Shown: positions 54,353 through 63,162, counted from the stretch's first letter. The stretch is DNA of 64,000 nt from Nitratireductor thuwali (GCF_036621415.1 NZ_CP030941.1:2726001-2790000); one strand, 5' to 3'. The notes: generated by a model from the sequence alone, not told the origin. Translations and numbers: made by a program.

Positions 54353-55230
54353 GATAGAGCTCGCTCCAATACACGCCTTTTCAGATAAGCGGCATATTCC
54401 GTCTTGCCGAGGCTGTTTGCGCGGGCAAGCACCTGCTCCGCCCCGAGCCAGCCCATCTCGAAGCCAATCTCTTCGGGGCAGGCGATCTTTATCCCTTGGC
54501 GATGTTCGATCGTTCGCACGAAGGAAGATGCCTCGTGAAGGCTGTCATGCGTTCCGGTGTCGAGCCAGGCATATCCCCTGCCTAACTGCTGAACGCGCAG
54601 TTCCCCCCGCTCTAGATAAGCATTGTTGACGGCGGTTATCTCGATCTCGCCGCGCGCGGAGGGCTTGATGCCTGCAGCGATGTCAATAACCGCGTTGTCA
54701 TAAAAGTAAAGCCCCGTCACTGCCCAGTTGGATTTCGGGTTTTGCGGCTTTTCCTCGATTGACAGTGCCATTCCGGTTTCTCGGTCGAAGTCGACCACCC
54801 CGTAACGCTGCGGGTCCTCCACGTGATAGGCGAAGACAGTGGCGCCGCGTTCCTGATTGATCGCCTCGATGCATAGGGCGGGCAAACCGACGCCGTAGTA
54901 GATGTTATCGCCGAGGATCATGGAAACAGCGTCCTTGCCTACGAAATCGCGCCCGATGATAAAGGCTTCGGCAAGACCGTTCGGATGCGGCTGTTCAGCA
55001 TAGGAGAGCGCAACGCCGAACTGCTCGCCGTTTCCCAAAAGCTCCACGAACGTCGGCAGGTCCCGCGGTGTCGAAATAACAAGGATATCACGAATTCCCG
55101 CCAGCATGAGTGTGCTCAACGGGTAGTAGATCATTGGCTTGTCGAATACAGGCAGAATCTGTTTCGAAACTGCCAGCGTCAGCGGATAGAGACGCGTGCC
55201 GCTGCCGCCTGCAAGAATGATGCCTTTCAA
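54349..55230 (-). CDS. rfbA: Glucose-1-phosphate thymidylyltransferase
   Basis: A 293-residue nucleotidyltransferase starting the rhamnose pathway. [18 protein letters not shown] is the signature; [26 protein letters not shown] and [20 protein letters not shown] also match. It probably starts at TTG (55230), because GGAGG lies about six bases before it and this gives the usual MKGIILAGG start. A TTG at 55242 would overlap the ribosome-binding site. Confidence 0.95.
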   Translation of the reverse strand: MKGIILAGGSGTRLYPLTLAVSKQILPVFDKPMIYYPLSTLMLAGIRDILVISTPRDLPTFVELLGNGEQFGVALSYAEQPHPNGLAEAFIIGRDFVGKDAVSMILGDNIYYGVGLPALCIEAINQERGATVFAYHVEDPQRYGVVDFDRETGMALSIEEKPQNPKSNWAVTGLYFYDNAVIDIAAGIKPSARGEIEITAVNNAYLERGELRVQQLGRGYAWLDTGTHDSLHEASSFVRTIEHRQGIKIACPEEIGFEMGWLGAEQVLARANSLGKTEYAAYLKRRVLERALS

Positions 55231-55259
55231 ACTACCCTCCAACGATCGATGCTTGGTGA

Positions 55260-56188
55260 CTACAACTTACCCAAAGCCGCGGCAAGATAAAGCGCAACGT
55301 CTGAGGCAGCCGTCTGCCGGTGGATCCGATTTCGCCACAACGACCATACGCGCTGGAAAGGGCCACCTTCACGAGCTTCCTTAAAGCCGTTCAGAGTCCG
55401 GCGTCCATCATCGTCGAGAAGGTCACGGCATTTTTCCAGCGCAGCGACGTTTACGAGGTTCCAGTCTGCAAACCGCCCATGCGCCAAGGCGTTCAGTCGC
55501 TTCATACGTGCGGCCCACCCCTGATTTTCGCCGATTAGATTGCCGCCATGCTGCCGGTAACTGAGCCTGGGAACCGGATCGTATATGACTGTACCGCCTG
55601 CACCTGAAATGATCTGATAGCACCACCAATCGTGGCTTACGAAACTAGTCCGTTGACAGCTTTCGCGGACAAGCTCAAAGGCCGCTTGGTTTAGCACAAT
55701 CGTGTTTCCTCCTGCCAAACTTTGGACGACTGCGTTCCCGAACCTTGGTTGTCGAGAGAACAGGGGGACATGCCTCGTTCATAGCCATCCTTGGTGACAA
55801 GCCGCGTTCGCCCGCAATACATAGCCGGAGCGCGAGGTCCAACGGCACCAAGTTGCCATACAGCGTGAGACAACTTGTCGAAATCCCAAATGTCATCCTG
55901 GTCACTAAAAGCCACATACGCATCGCCGACCGATGCCGTGATGATCAACCGGCGAAAATTCTCAACATAGCCTTCCTTGGGGCCGAGCTTGATCCTGAAG
56001 ACGCCCTTGTTCCACCGTGCGCCCCAACACTGCAGGATCTCCAGCGTATTGTCAGTCGACCCATCATCGCTTGCCCAGACATCGACGCCAGTAATTTCCT
56101 GACTGGCAATAGAATGCAGCTGCTCTTCCAGAAATGGCGCGCCATTGAACGTGGCCATCAAGACAGCTATTTTTGGCTCGCTCGTCAC
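55260..56188 (-). pseudogene. GT2 glycosyltransferase split by one frameshift
   Basis: The first part (GTG start 56188, AAGGA upstream) encodes PKIAVLMATFNGAPFLEEQL, WASDDGSTDNT and YVAFSDQDDIWDFDKL, a clear GT2 start. After GYERGMSP it runs into the wrong frame. The second part, from about 55765 in another frame, continues SRQPRFGNAVVQSLAGGNT to SFVSHDWWCYQIISGAGG and on to AALGKL at 55260. One missing base in the run of G at 55763-55767 (C on the coding strand) explains it. The joined protein would be about 309 residues, a rhamnosyltransferase-like enzyme. It may be inactivated, phase-variable, or a sequencing slip. It lies just upstream of rfbA. Confidence 0.8.
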
Positions 56189-56351
56189 AATCGCCGTCCT
56201 TCTGCGTACCTAGGCAGTGCTGCTTATGAGGGATCATAAGCGGTCGATCAAGGATCAAGGAAGCGAACTCGCTTTTGCTGACTGGGGCGACACCTTTGTC
56301 CGAAACCAGTAATGGCAACTTGATCCCCAGGAACTTTCTGAGGAAGACGCA

Positions 56352-56929
56352 ATGTATCATCGTGGCGAAGGGCGCGCAGAATGTGGATCGGCTGAAGGAA
56401 CAACTGGATCGACTTCCAGAAGAGCCCGGACGCCCGTGGGCTTGCTCTTCGATCAGTTGGCCGAGACGAACAATCGGATCGAACAGTTGACCGATGAGAT
56501 CGAAGAGACCCACAGGCAATGCGAGACAAGCCAGCGTCTGGCTACGATCCCAGGCGTAGGGATGCTGTCGGCGACGATCATCGCGGCAACGACGCCGGAT
56601 GTCGACAACTTCGACTCTGCGAGGGTCTACGCCGCTTGGCTTGGCCTAACGCCCAAACCGCACTCCACTGGAGGTAAGCAGAGAGTGGGGCGGATCTTCA
56701 AGATGGGCAATCGATATATCCGACGCCTGCTGTACCTCGGTGCCATGGCGCAGATCACGCTCAGACATCGTCTCAAGCGCGAGCCAGGATCGGACTGGCT
56801 ATCCAGCAATCCATCATGCTGATGCGGAAGAAGACGAAGGTCGTCGCCATCGCCTGGGCACAACGCGCCGCAAGAATGATATTTGCCGTCCTCAGGGACG
56901 GCACACGCTACGAGCCGCAGGCAACCTGA
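56352..56929 (+). pseudogene. IS110-family transposase relic (C-terminal domain)
   Basis: From about 56490 the frame reads RLATIPGVGMLSATIIAATT and ARVYAAWLGLTPKPHSTGGK then MGNRYIRRLLYLGAMAQI, the Tnp20 domain of IS110/IS1111 enzymes. It then goes out of frame near 56790. A neighbouring frame supplies the ending LMRKKTKVVAIAWAQRA and LRDGTRYEPQAT to about 56929. The N-terminal DEDD nuclease domain is gone. It belongs to a different element from the intact IS110 copy further right. Confidence 0.8.
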
Positions 56930-57080
56930 CAGGCTCTCAGAATGGTCAGGGCAAAGTGAGGTGATGGCGAACAAGCGGAGACGAAGAACTAGGACACCCC
57001 CCGATCAATCCGAAGCGTTGGCCTGCTGCCGGTTTCGTGGACACCGAGATAAGGTGCTTTGACGAAACCGGAGTTTGTGA

Positions 57081-57331
57081 ATGCAGAGAAGGAAGTTCAG
57101 CCGCGAGTTCAAGGTTGAGGCGGTGAGGTTGGTCAAGGAACGAGGCGTGTCGGTCGCCCAGGCTGCCCGCGATCTTGATCTCCATGAGAATGTGCTGCGC
57201 AAATGGGTCAGGGAACTGGGCGCTGATCCGCAGCATGCGTTTCCCGGTCATGGGCAGATGAAGCCGGAGCAGTTCGAGATCGACCGGCTGCGCAAGGAGG
57301 TCGCGAAGCTCAAGGCGGAGCGTGACATCCT
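57081..57331 (+). pseudogene. IS3-family OrfA, interrupted near its 3' end
   Basis: The frame MQRRKFSREFKVEAVRLVKE, VAQAARDLDLHENVLRKWVR and FEIDRLRKEVAKLKAERDIL is an OrfA helix-turn-helix protein with a leucine-zipper end. After DIL the frame enters the inserted IS110 and would end ...NHPGPLLACAR. The true ending (RKAAAYFAKDAI) is found after the insertion at 58923-58962. Removing the IS110 restores a normal OrfA. Confidence 0.85.
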
Positions 57332-58922
57332 AAAAAACCACCCCGGGCCACTGCTCGCCTGCGCGCGGTAGAAACCGCCCTGTGCTACTCTCGATCCGTG
57401 AGGGCAGCGGCCGTTAGCTTATTGGTGGGATCGACCCCGTTAAAAAACGTGGCCCATGGGTTCATGCGCACTTGAGAGTGGTGACGCCGGCTGTCCGCGC
57501 GATCCCGATTAGGAAGATGAAGGACTGGCATAACCCACGCCCTCCAACCCGAACGGAGGAGATGCCATGACGAAGATCACGACCGGCGGCCACCCGGACA
57601 TGAAGATGGTCAATTCACATGCCGCGGCGGTGGACATCGGTTCGACGATGCACATGGCGGCGGTAAATCCCGATGTCTGCGAGACGCCTGTACGTGCTTT
57701 TGGAACCTTCACGCGGGATCTGCACGATCTGGCGACGTGGTTCCGATCCTGCGGTGTGACGAGTGTCGCAATGGAATCGACCGGCGTCTACTGGATACCC
57801 GCCTTCGAGATCCTCGAGCAGCACGGGTTCGAGGTGATCCTGGTGAATGCGCGTTACGCCAAGAACGTGCCGGGACGGAAGACAGATGTCAGCGATGCCG
57901 CCTGGCTGCGGCAACTGCATTCATACGGCCTGCTACGTGGCAGCTTTCGCCCCGAGGCGGAGATAGCTGCGCTGCGGTCCTATCTGCGCCAGAGGGAACG
58001 GCTCGTCGAATACGCAGCGGCCCATATCCAGCACATGCAAAAGGCGCTGATGGAGATGAACCTTCAACTCCATCATGTTGTCTCCGATATCACCGGAGTA
58101 ACCGGCATGCGGATCATCCGGGCTCTTGTAGCCGGAGAGCGAGACCCAGACGCGTTGGCCGCTTACCGGGACGTGCGCTGTCAGTCGTCCATCGACAAGA
58201 TCCGGTCGGCACTGATTGGGAATGACCGCGACGAACACATCTTCGCGCTGGCTCAATCCCTGGACCTCTACGATGCCTATCAGGCAAAGATTGCCGAATG
58301 CGATCAAAAGCTGGAAGCGTCCGTCGAAGTGCTGACCATCCGTAACGCGAACCCGGCCCCGTTGCCGAAGCCGCGCTTCCGTCAGAAGCCAGCCGGCGCA
58401 CCGGCGTTCGATGTCCGAGCAGCCCTGCACGGCGTCCTCGGCGTGGATCTGACCCAGATACACGGCATCGGACCATCTTTGGCACTGAAGCTCGTCGCGG
58501 AATGCGGAACGGATCTACGAGCATGGCCCAGTTCGAAGCACTTTACATCCTGGCTTTGCCTTGCGCCTGGCAACAAGATCTCAGGCGGAAAGCTCCTCTC
58601 ATCACGGACGCGACGATCCTCAAGTCGGGCGGCGGCCCTGTTGCGGCTGGCCGCGATCACGCTTGGACGCAGCGACACGGCGTTGGGAGCATTCTATCGA
58701 CGGCTGTCGTCCCGCATCGGCAAACAGAAGGCGGTGACCGCCACTGCACGCAAGATCGCCGTGCTCTTCTATAACACGCTCCGCTTCGGCATGACCTATA
58801 GCGACCCGGGTGCGGCAGCCTATGACGAGCGGCATCGAACACGCGTTCTTGCCAACCTCCAGCGTCGAGCCCGATCTCTCGGCTACGAACTGGCTCCCGC
58901 GCCAGCAGCAGCGAGTGTTTCT
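57332..58922 (+). mobile_element. Intact IS110-family element inserted in IS3 orfA
   Basis: About 1591 bp. A CT stands at both junctions (57330-57331 and 58921-58922), like the CT core used by IS110-family recombinases such as IS621. Taking it out leaves GACATC-CT-TAGGAAGG, which reads D-I-L-R-K in the orfA frame. An alternative boundary set (57338-58928) also restores the frame as D-I-L-K-K, so the ends are uncertain by up to six bases. There is about 235 bp before the transposase gene and almost nothing after it, as in the IS110 subgroup. Confidence 0.75.
57338..57566 (+). ncRNA. Probable bridge RNA region of the IS110 element
   Basis: In the IS110 subgroup the long non-coding left end encodes the bridge RNA that guides donor and target DNA (established for IS621). 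This 229-bp stretch before the recombinase gene has no ORF and several GC-rich complementary segments. TTAGGAAG at 57509-57516 equals the right-hand target flank at 58922-58929, and TAAAAAA at 57441-57447 equals 57331-57337. I infer the RNA from position; its exact ends and fold are not shown. Confidence 0.45.
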
Positions 58923-58925
58923 TAG
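57567..58925 (+). CDS. IS110-family transposase (DEDD recombinase)
   Basis: A 452-residue, complete enzyme. The RuvC-like N-terminal domain has AVDIGSTMHMAA (first D), SVAMESTGVYWIP (E) and GRKTDVSDAAWL (two D). The C-terminal Tnp20 domain has IHGIGPSLALKLVAECG and FTSWLCLAPGNKISGGK with the catalytic serine region after it. GGAGGAG precedes the ATG. The stop codon TAG (58923-58925) lies at or just beyond the element's right end, apparently supplied by the target DNA. It should be active with its bridge RNA. Confidence 0.92.
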   Translation: MTKITTGGHPDMKMVNSHAAAVDIGSTMHMAAVNPDVCETPVRAFGTFTRDLHDLATWFRSCGVTSVAMESTGVYWIPAFEILEQHGFEVILVNARYAKNVPGRKTDVSDAAWLRQLHSYGLLRGSFRPEAEIAALRSYLRQRERLVEYAAAHIQHMQKALMEMNLQLHHVVSDITGVTGMRIIRALVAGERDPDALAAYRDVRCQSSIDKIRSALIGNDRDEHIFALAQSLDLYDAYQAKIAECDQKLEASVEVLTIRNANPAPLPKPRFRQKPAGAPAFDVRAALHGVLGVDLTQIHGIGPSLALKLVAECGTDLRAWPSSKHFTSWLCLAPGNKISGGKLLSSRTRRSSSRAAALLRLAAITLGRSDTALGAFYRRLSSRIGKQKAVTATARKIAVLFYNTLRFGMTYSDPGAAAYDERHRTRVLANLQRRARSLGYELAPAPAAASVS

Positions 58926-58958
58926 GAAGGCCGCAGCCTACTTTGCAAAGGACGCGAT

Positions 58959-59041
58959 ATGAGGTTCGCGTTTATTGCAAAGCACCGTTCGATCTGGCCG
59001 GTGGCATGGCTCTGCGAAGCGCTGGATGTGTCGCGGTCGGG
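58959..59041 (+). pseudogene. First 27 codons of IS3 OrfB, cut by IS21
   Basis: ATG at 58959 overlaps the restored orfA stop (ATGA) and reads MRFAFIAKHRSIWPVAWLCE then ALDVSRSG, the usual start of IS3-family OrfB integrases. It stops at the IS21 junction. The catalytic DDE part is missing from the window. Confidence 0.85.
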
Positions 59042-59180
59042 TGTCAATGATCGCGGAAACGGGACCCCGTTTTTTCGTCCAAAAGGGACCCCTTTGACGG
59101 GCACGATGTGAGCGCTCGACCGGGTGGAGCTGGTCGAGTTTGCGCAGCCCGGTCGAGTGCGCCTGATTGGCCTTTCGGCT

Positions 59181-59918
59181 TTAGCTTTGAGAGCGGTTCT
59201 TGAAGCGCCAGCTGTCGTTGCCGGTCTCGATGATGTCGCAGTGATGGGTGAGCCGATCGAGCAGTGCCGTGGTCATCTTGGCGTCGCCGAAGACAGTCGG
59301 CCATTCGCCAAAGGTGAGATTGGTGGTGACGATCACCGATGTCTGCTCATAGAGCCGGCTGATGAGGTGGAACAGGAGCTGCCCGCCGGCCTGAGCGAAA
59401 GGCAGATAGCCAAGTTCATCGAGAATGACGAAGTCCAGGCGACACAGCCGATCGTTGAGCCGCCCCTGGCGCCCGGCCCGGGCCTCGGCCTCGAGCTGGT
59501 TGACGAGGTCGACGACGTTGAAGAAGCGGCCGCGCGCGCCGTCACGGATGCAGGCGCGGGCGATGGCGACGGCGAGATGGGTCTTGCCGGTTCCGGTGCC
59601 GCCGACGAGGACGGCGTTGCGCTGATGGGCGAGGAAGTTGCCGCCGGCCAGATCACGCACCAGCGTCTCGTTGATCGGTGTGCCGTCGAAGACGAAGTCC
59701 TCGATCTCCTTGGCCAGCGGCAGCTTGGCGATCGTCATCTGGTATTTGATCGAGCGCGCCTTCTTCTCGGATATCTCTGCATTGAGCAGGTCGGCGATGA
59801 TGCGCTGCGGCTCGTGTTGGCGCTTCACGGCGGTTCGAATGATCTCGTCATAGGCCGCCTTCATGCCGAAGAGCTTCAGCGATCCCATGGTGGCGAGAAT
59901 GTCGGTGCGGTCCATCAT
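59181..59918 (-). CDS. istB: IstB, ATP-binding helper of IS21 transposition (copy 2)
   Basis: Identical in sequence to the istB of copy 1: a 245-residue AAA+ ATPase with Walker [10 protein letters not shown] and Walker [10 protein letters not shown]. The start codon overlaps the istA stop by four bases. Nothing suggests inactivation. Confidence 0.93.
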   Translation of the reverse strand: MMDRTDILATMGSLKLFGMKAAYDEIIRTAVKRQHEPQRIIADLLNAEISEKKARSIKYQMTIAKLPLAKEIEDFVFDGTPINETLVRDLAGGNFLAHQRNAVLVGGTGTGKTHLAVAIARACIRDGARGRFFNVVDLVNQLEAEARAGRQGRLNDRLCRLDFVILDELGYLPFAQAGGQLLFHLISRLYEQTSVIVTTNLTFGEWPTVFGDAKMTTALLDRLTHHCDIIETGNDSWRFKNRSQS

Positions 59919-61414
59919 ACGGCTCTCCTCAATTGATCGTATCGGCTGCAATCTGCCGTGGGTTCATGGTGAAGCTTGAGGCCGGCCGGCGTGGCCATAG
60001 TCGGTGGCCGCGCCGTCTCGCGTCGACGCGCCAGGATGTTGAGGATGACATCGGCCGAGCAGGCACCCTCACGCAACGCTTCTGCGCAGGCGGCTTCCAC
60101 CGCCGGCATGCCGTCGCTCAGCACGGCCGACAGAATGCTCACCATCTGCCGGTCTCCGTCGTCAGAACGGGCAAGCTTGCGGCGTATCCGCTCCAGGCTG
60201 CTGGGCAGCATCCAGTCCTTGAAGGGCGCGCCGTTGCGCAGCGCGCCCGGCTTGCGGGCCAGAACCGGCACATAGTGCCAAGGGTCGTAGACGGTCTTGC
60301 CGCGGCCAAAGGCGCGGCGATGCTCGCCGACGATCACCCCATCCTGGCGGATCACGATCCGGTCGGCATAGGCCTGGATCTCCACCGGCCGGCCGAGCGC
60401 GCTGGCCATGACGGAGTATTTGTTGTTGTCGAAGCGCACCAGGCAGGTCTTCGACACCGAGGCCGGCACGGCGTGGAATCCATCGAAGTGGCCGGCATAG
60501 GGCACCAGGCTTGCCCGTTCAGCCTCGAAGGCTTCCCAGACCGTCTGCTCGGGCCGCTCGGAATGGCGATGCGCCTTGGCAAAGACGACGCACTGGTCGA
60601 GCAGCCAGGCGTTCAACTCCTCATAGTTCCTGAAGCGCAACCGCGGTGTGAAGAAGCGCCGGCGCACCAGCCCGACCTGGTTCTCAACCTGGCCCTTCTC
60701 CCAGCCCGAGGCCGGCGTGCAGGCGACCGGCTCGACAAGATAGTGGCTGCACATCTGCAGGAAGCGGCGGTTGAACTGGCGGTCCTTGCCGACGAAGACG
60801 GTCTCCACCGCCGTCTTCATGTTATCGTAGATGCCGCGCGTGCAGGTGCCCCGGAAGAAGGCAAACGCCCGGTCATGGGCATCGAACACCATCTCCTGCG
60901 TCTCGCGCGGATAGGCCCGCACGAACAGCATCCGACTGTGGCACAGCCGCACATGCGCAACCTTCACCGTGGTCGTCGCACCGCCCAGCACCACGATCTC
61001 GTGGCTCCAGTCGAACTGGTAGGCCTCGCCCGGTGCAAAGCTCAGCGGCACATAGGCGGCGACGGAGGTGCTGCCGCGCTTCTCTTTCCAGGCCTGCGCA
61101 TGCCGCCAGACCGAACTGTAGCTGCCCTCATAGCCGAGGCCCCGAAGCTCTTCAAAAACCCGCATCAGGGTCAGCTGCTCACGCGATGGCTTCGCCGCAT
61201 TGGCCGACAACAGCCGCTCCAGCTCATCCCGCCAGGCACCCATGCTTGGCATCGGCTGATGTTTGCGCTCGTAGCGAAACTCCGTCGCCTCCGAGCGCAC
61301 TACCTTGCGCACCACTTTGCGCGAGACATTCAACTCGCGGCAAATCGCCTTGATGGGCTTCCCATGGACAAAATAGGCACGGCGTATCTTCGCGATCGTT
61401 TCCACAACCAACAT
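59915..61414 (-). CDS. istA: IstA, DDE transposase of IS21 family (copy 2)
   Basis: Identical to the 499-residue transposase of copy 1, with N-terminal helix-turn-helix and all DDE residues ([20 protein letters not shown]). The perfect identity of both copies points to very recent transposition or gene conversion. Confidence 0.95.
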   Translation of the reverse strand: MLVVETIAKIRRAYFVHGKPIKAICRELNVSRKVVRKVVRSEATEFRYERKHQPMPSMGAWRDELERLLSANAAKPSREQLTLMRVFEELRGLGYEGSYSSVWRHAQAWKEKRGSTSVAAYVPLSFAPGEAYQFDWSHEIVVLGGATTTVKVAHVRLCHSRMLFVRAYPRETQEMVFDAHDRAFAFFRGTCTRGIYDNMKTAVETVFVGKDRQFNRRFLQMCSHYLVEPVACTPASGWEKGQVENQVGLVRRRFFTPRLRFRNYEELNAWLLDQCVVFAKAHRHSERPEQTVWEAFEAERASLVPYAGHFDGFHAVPASVSKTCLVRFDNNKYSVMASALGRPVEIQAYADRIVIRQDGVIVGEHRRAFGRGKTVYDPWHYVPVLARKPGALRNGAPFKDWMLPSSLERIRRKLARSDDGDRQMVSILSAVLSDGMPAVEAACAEALREGACSADVILNILARRRETARPPTMATPAGLKLHHEPTADCSRYDQLRRAV

Positions 61415-61567
61415 CCAAAAACAAATGCCTCCGATGACAATCGGAGGCAGTCTGATGCCCCTGTGTCTCAGGGGTCCCTTTTGGATAAAAATTACCCCTC
61501 AAACGGGGTCCCTATTCCATGAAAAATCACAGATTGACGCACACCACGTCCTGTGTGAGATTTGGAT

Positions 61568-61583
61568 TAGACCGACCGGTCTG
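61568..61583. promoter_or_regulatory. NemR/AcuR-like TetR operator
   Basis: TAGACCGACCGGTCTG matches the TAGACC-N4-GGTCTA pattern of operators bound by NemR-type TetR regulators, with one end base different. The TetR gene at 62401 belongs by sequence to a similar type (GCMLGGLGQEL near the middle), so it is a likely binder. The site stands before a 47-codon remnant, not before the TetR gene itself. Confidence 0.55.
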
Positions 61584-61611
61584 TTCCACGCATCGAGGAC
61601 GGAGAGCGCTC

Positions 61612-61755
61612 ATGACCAAGCAGTCCATTCGACCCCGGCATCGCATGTCCTCGGCCGCGGGCTCTGCAGAGGCGCCATCCGCGCTACCCCGACTGATTGA
61701 TCGAAGCATGATCGCGAAAAGCGAGTTCTGGTTTCCGGAGAAGATCATGCTCTAG
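61612..61755 (+). pseudogene. 47-codon frame behind the operator, probably a gene remnant
   Basis: An ATG with GGAG seven bases upstream follows the TetR-type operator, as at a real gene start (MTKQSIRPRHRMSSAAGSAE). The frame then runs into the palindromic intergenic repeat (IAKSEFWFPEKIML) and stops. I read it as the first codons of a regulated gene whose body was lost, possibly in the deletion that also removed IS3 DNA beside IS21 copy 2. A real small protein cannot be excluded. Confidence 0.3.
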
Positions 61756-61806
61756 CAAGGAGATTAGTCACGATGACGATTCAGCGAAGTCTCATCGTGA
61801 TCTAGA
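61705..61806. repeat. Rhizobial intergenic repeat with a perfect 9-bp hairpin
   Basis: AGCATGATC (from 61707) and GATCATGCT (61744-61752) form one inverted pair. TCACGATGA (61768-61776) and TCATCGTGA (61792-61800) form a perfect second hairpin. The whole pattern, ending CGTGATCTAGAG, resembles repeats scattered between genes in Mesorhizobium relatives. It follows the 47-codon remnant and precedes the cupin gene by about 90 bp. Confidence 0.6.
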
Positions 61807-61894
61807 GGGTTCCAAAGCCGACGATCCGATTGGACGGAATGTGGCTTTGGAATAGGCGATTACTTTCACTCCCGTCTGGAAAGGAAATGACGTC

Positions 61895-62260
61895 ATGACG
61901 ACATCAATTGAGACCCGGCGCTTCGACAAACCCGACGACCTGCTTGATATGAAAGAATGCGGTGGTATCGCCATCATCAAGATGGGGACCGGAGCGACCG
62001 GCATGCACGCCGTATTCGAACCTGGCTGGACCTGGGCAAAAGACGAGAAGCCGCTTCTCGGCAACCCGGACTCCTGTCCAATGCACCACACGGGCTACTG
62101 CATCTCCGGCACTCTTGTCGTCCGCATGCTCGACACGGGAGCGAAAACGAGGATCGCGCCTGGCGACTTTTTCGAGATTCCGCCTGGCCACGACGCTCAT
62201 GTGGAAGGCGACGATCGCGTAGAATTGATCCTCTTCGCGCCCCCCGAACACCAACACTGA
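61895..62260 (+). CDS. Small cupin-domain protein
   Basis: A 121-residue single-domain cupin. The barrel motifs are MHHTGYCISGTLVVRMLDTG (motif 1 with HH and GYxxxG) and PGDFFEIPPGHDAHVEGDD (motif 2, PGD-x-PPGHDA). GHDAHV gives a likely metal histidine. The N-terminal EPGWTWAKDEKPLLG is typical of a group found widely in actinobacteria and rhizobia. Substrate unknown. It is followed by a terminator hairpin. Confidence 0.85.
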   Translation: MTTSIETRRFDKPDDLLDMKECGGIAIIKMGTGATGMHAVFEPGWTWAKDEKPLLGNPDSCPMHHTGYCISGTLVVRMLDTGAKTRIAPGDFFEIPPGHDAHVEGDDRVELILFAPPEHQH

Positions 62261-62311
62261 TCCGCGGCGCGCCCGGCACCTTCACTTGCCGCCGGCGCGG
62301 CCCGCAACCTG

Positions 62312-62344
62312 CAAGGCCGCCCTGTTCGATCAGGGGCGGCCTTG
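62312..62344 (+). terminator. Strong hairpin after the cupin gene
   Basis: CAAGGCCGCCC pairs perfectly with GGGCGGCCTTG at the outer end of 62312-62344, giving 11 base pairs around a ten- to eleven-base loop. It starts 52 bases after the cupin stop and ends 57 bases before the TetR start. No T run follows. Confidence 0.6.
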
Positions 62345-62400
62345 ACCTTCGGCGCAGGGGAGCCGACCTTCTTCCCAACGACAACGAGCTGGACTTTTCG

Positions 62401-63009
62401 ATGAGTGATTCCACCAAGGAGCGCATGCTCGATGCGGGGCTGAGCATGCTCCTGCGCCATGGCTACAACGATCTCGGCATTCAGGCCGTCCTGCAGGAGA
62501 CGGGTATGCCGAAAGGGTCGTTCTACCACCACTTCAAGAGCAAGGAGGATTTCGCCCTTCAGGTCATCGACCGCTATATGAGCGAAGTGCACGATGGGCT
62601 GGACGATTCCCTGGGCGACCGCTCGCTGCCGCCGCTGGATCGTGTGCGGAAGTTCTTCGAATCGACGCGGGACAAGTACCGGGAGGAAGGGTATCTCGGC
62701 TGCATGCTCGGCGGCCTGGGTCAGGAGTTGTCCGGCATCAACCCTGTTTTTCAGCAGAAGATCGAGTCATGTCTGTCCATCATCGCAGGTCGCATTGAGG
62801 ACTGTCTGGAAGAGGCGCGCGACCGAGGCGATCTGCCCTCCGGTTCGGACCTGCACTTGTTGGCCGATCTGGTGGTCAACTGCTGGGAGGGAGCGGCCCT
62901 GCGCAGCCGCCTGCGTCGCGATCCGGCACCGCTCGATACAATGCTCGACTTCTACTTTGCTTCCGTTGCCTCGTCGCCCAAGCCCTCGGCGGGAGCAACC
63001 TCCGGCTGA
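62401..63009 (+). CDS. TetR family regulator, NemR/AcuR-like
   Basis: A 202-residue repressor. Helix-turn-helix at about 25-47 (LGIQAVLQETGMPKGSFYHHF). The middle DKYREEGYLGCMLGGLGQEL with a cysteine recalls NemR/AcuR-type regulators, where cysteines sense electrophiles. The C-terminal DLVVNCWEGAALRSRLRRDP is typical of the group. The last 12 residues are disordered. Its likely operator is the TAGACC palindrome about 820 bp upstream. The DNA right before its own start shows no such site. Confidence 0.85.
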   Translation: MSDSTKERMLDAGLSMLLRHGYNDLGIQAVLQETGMPKGSFYHHFKSKEDFALQVIDRYMSEVHDGLDDSLGDRSLPPLDRVRKFFESTRDKYREEGYLGCMLGGLGQELSGINPVFQQKIESCLSIIAGRIEDCLEEARDRGDLPSGSDLHLLADLVVNCWEGAALRSRLRRDPAPLDTMLDFYFASVASSPKPSAGATSG

Positions 63010-63162
63010 TCCGCATCCCTGCCCGACAGCGGGTGCATTGCGCGGCAACTAAAACGGCACCTCGCCGATTTCGGCTACCTTGGAGAATCCGGTCCTGCGG
63101 GTCGGATGCTTGCATTCGCCTTGCTCGCTGCACTTCCGGAAGTCGACGGAACGATGGGTGGC

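Larger units (their letters stand above)
57035..59041 (+). mobile_element. IS3-family element interrupted by IS110 and truncated by IS21
   Basis: Consists of orfA (57081 onwards), an inserted IS110 element (about 57332-58922), the last codons of orfA (to 58962) and the first 27 codons of orfB (58959-59041). Then IS21 copy 2 begins and the rest of orfB is absent from the right flank. The left tip is not certain; TGGACACCGAGATAAGG near 57037 may be part of it. Insertion order is therefore IS3 first, then IS110 and IS21. Confidence 0.8.
59042..61531 (-). mobile_element. IS21-family insertion sequence, copy 2 (2490 bp)
   Basis: Same orientation and same sequence as copy 1 (constant offset of 47180 bp). 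Its flanks do not match: GGTCGGG on the left and GATTGAC on the right. The left flank is IS3 orfB and the right flank is not. So after insertion, DNA next to it was deleted or rearranged. Two direct, identical copies 44.7 kb apart could recombine and delete everything between. Confidence 0.92.

Noticed and set aside
11862..61531. A composite transposon made of the two IS21 copies and everything between
   Set aside because: Copy 1 has its own target duplication on both sides, and the outer flanks (GGCTGGT left, GATTGAC right) do not match. The size of nearly 50 kb with many housekeeping-like genes also argues against it.
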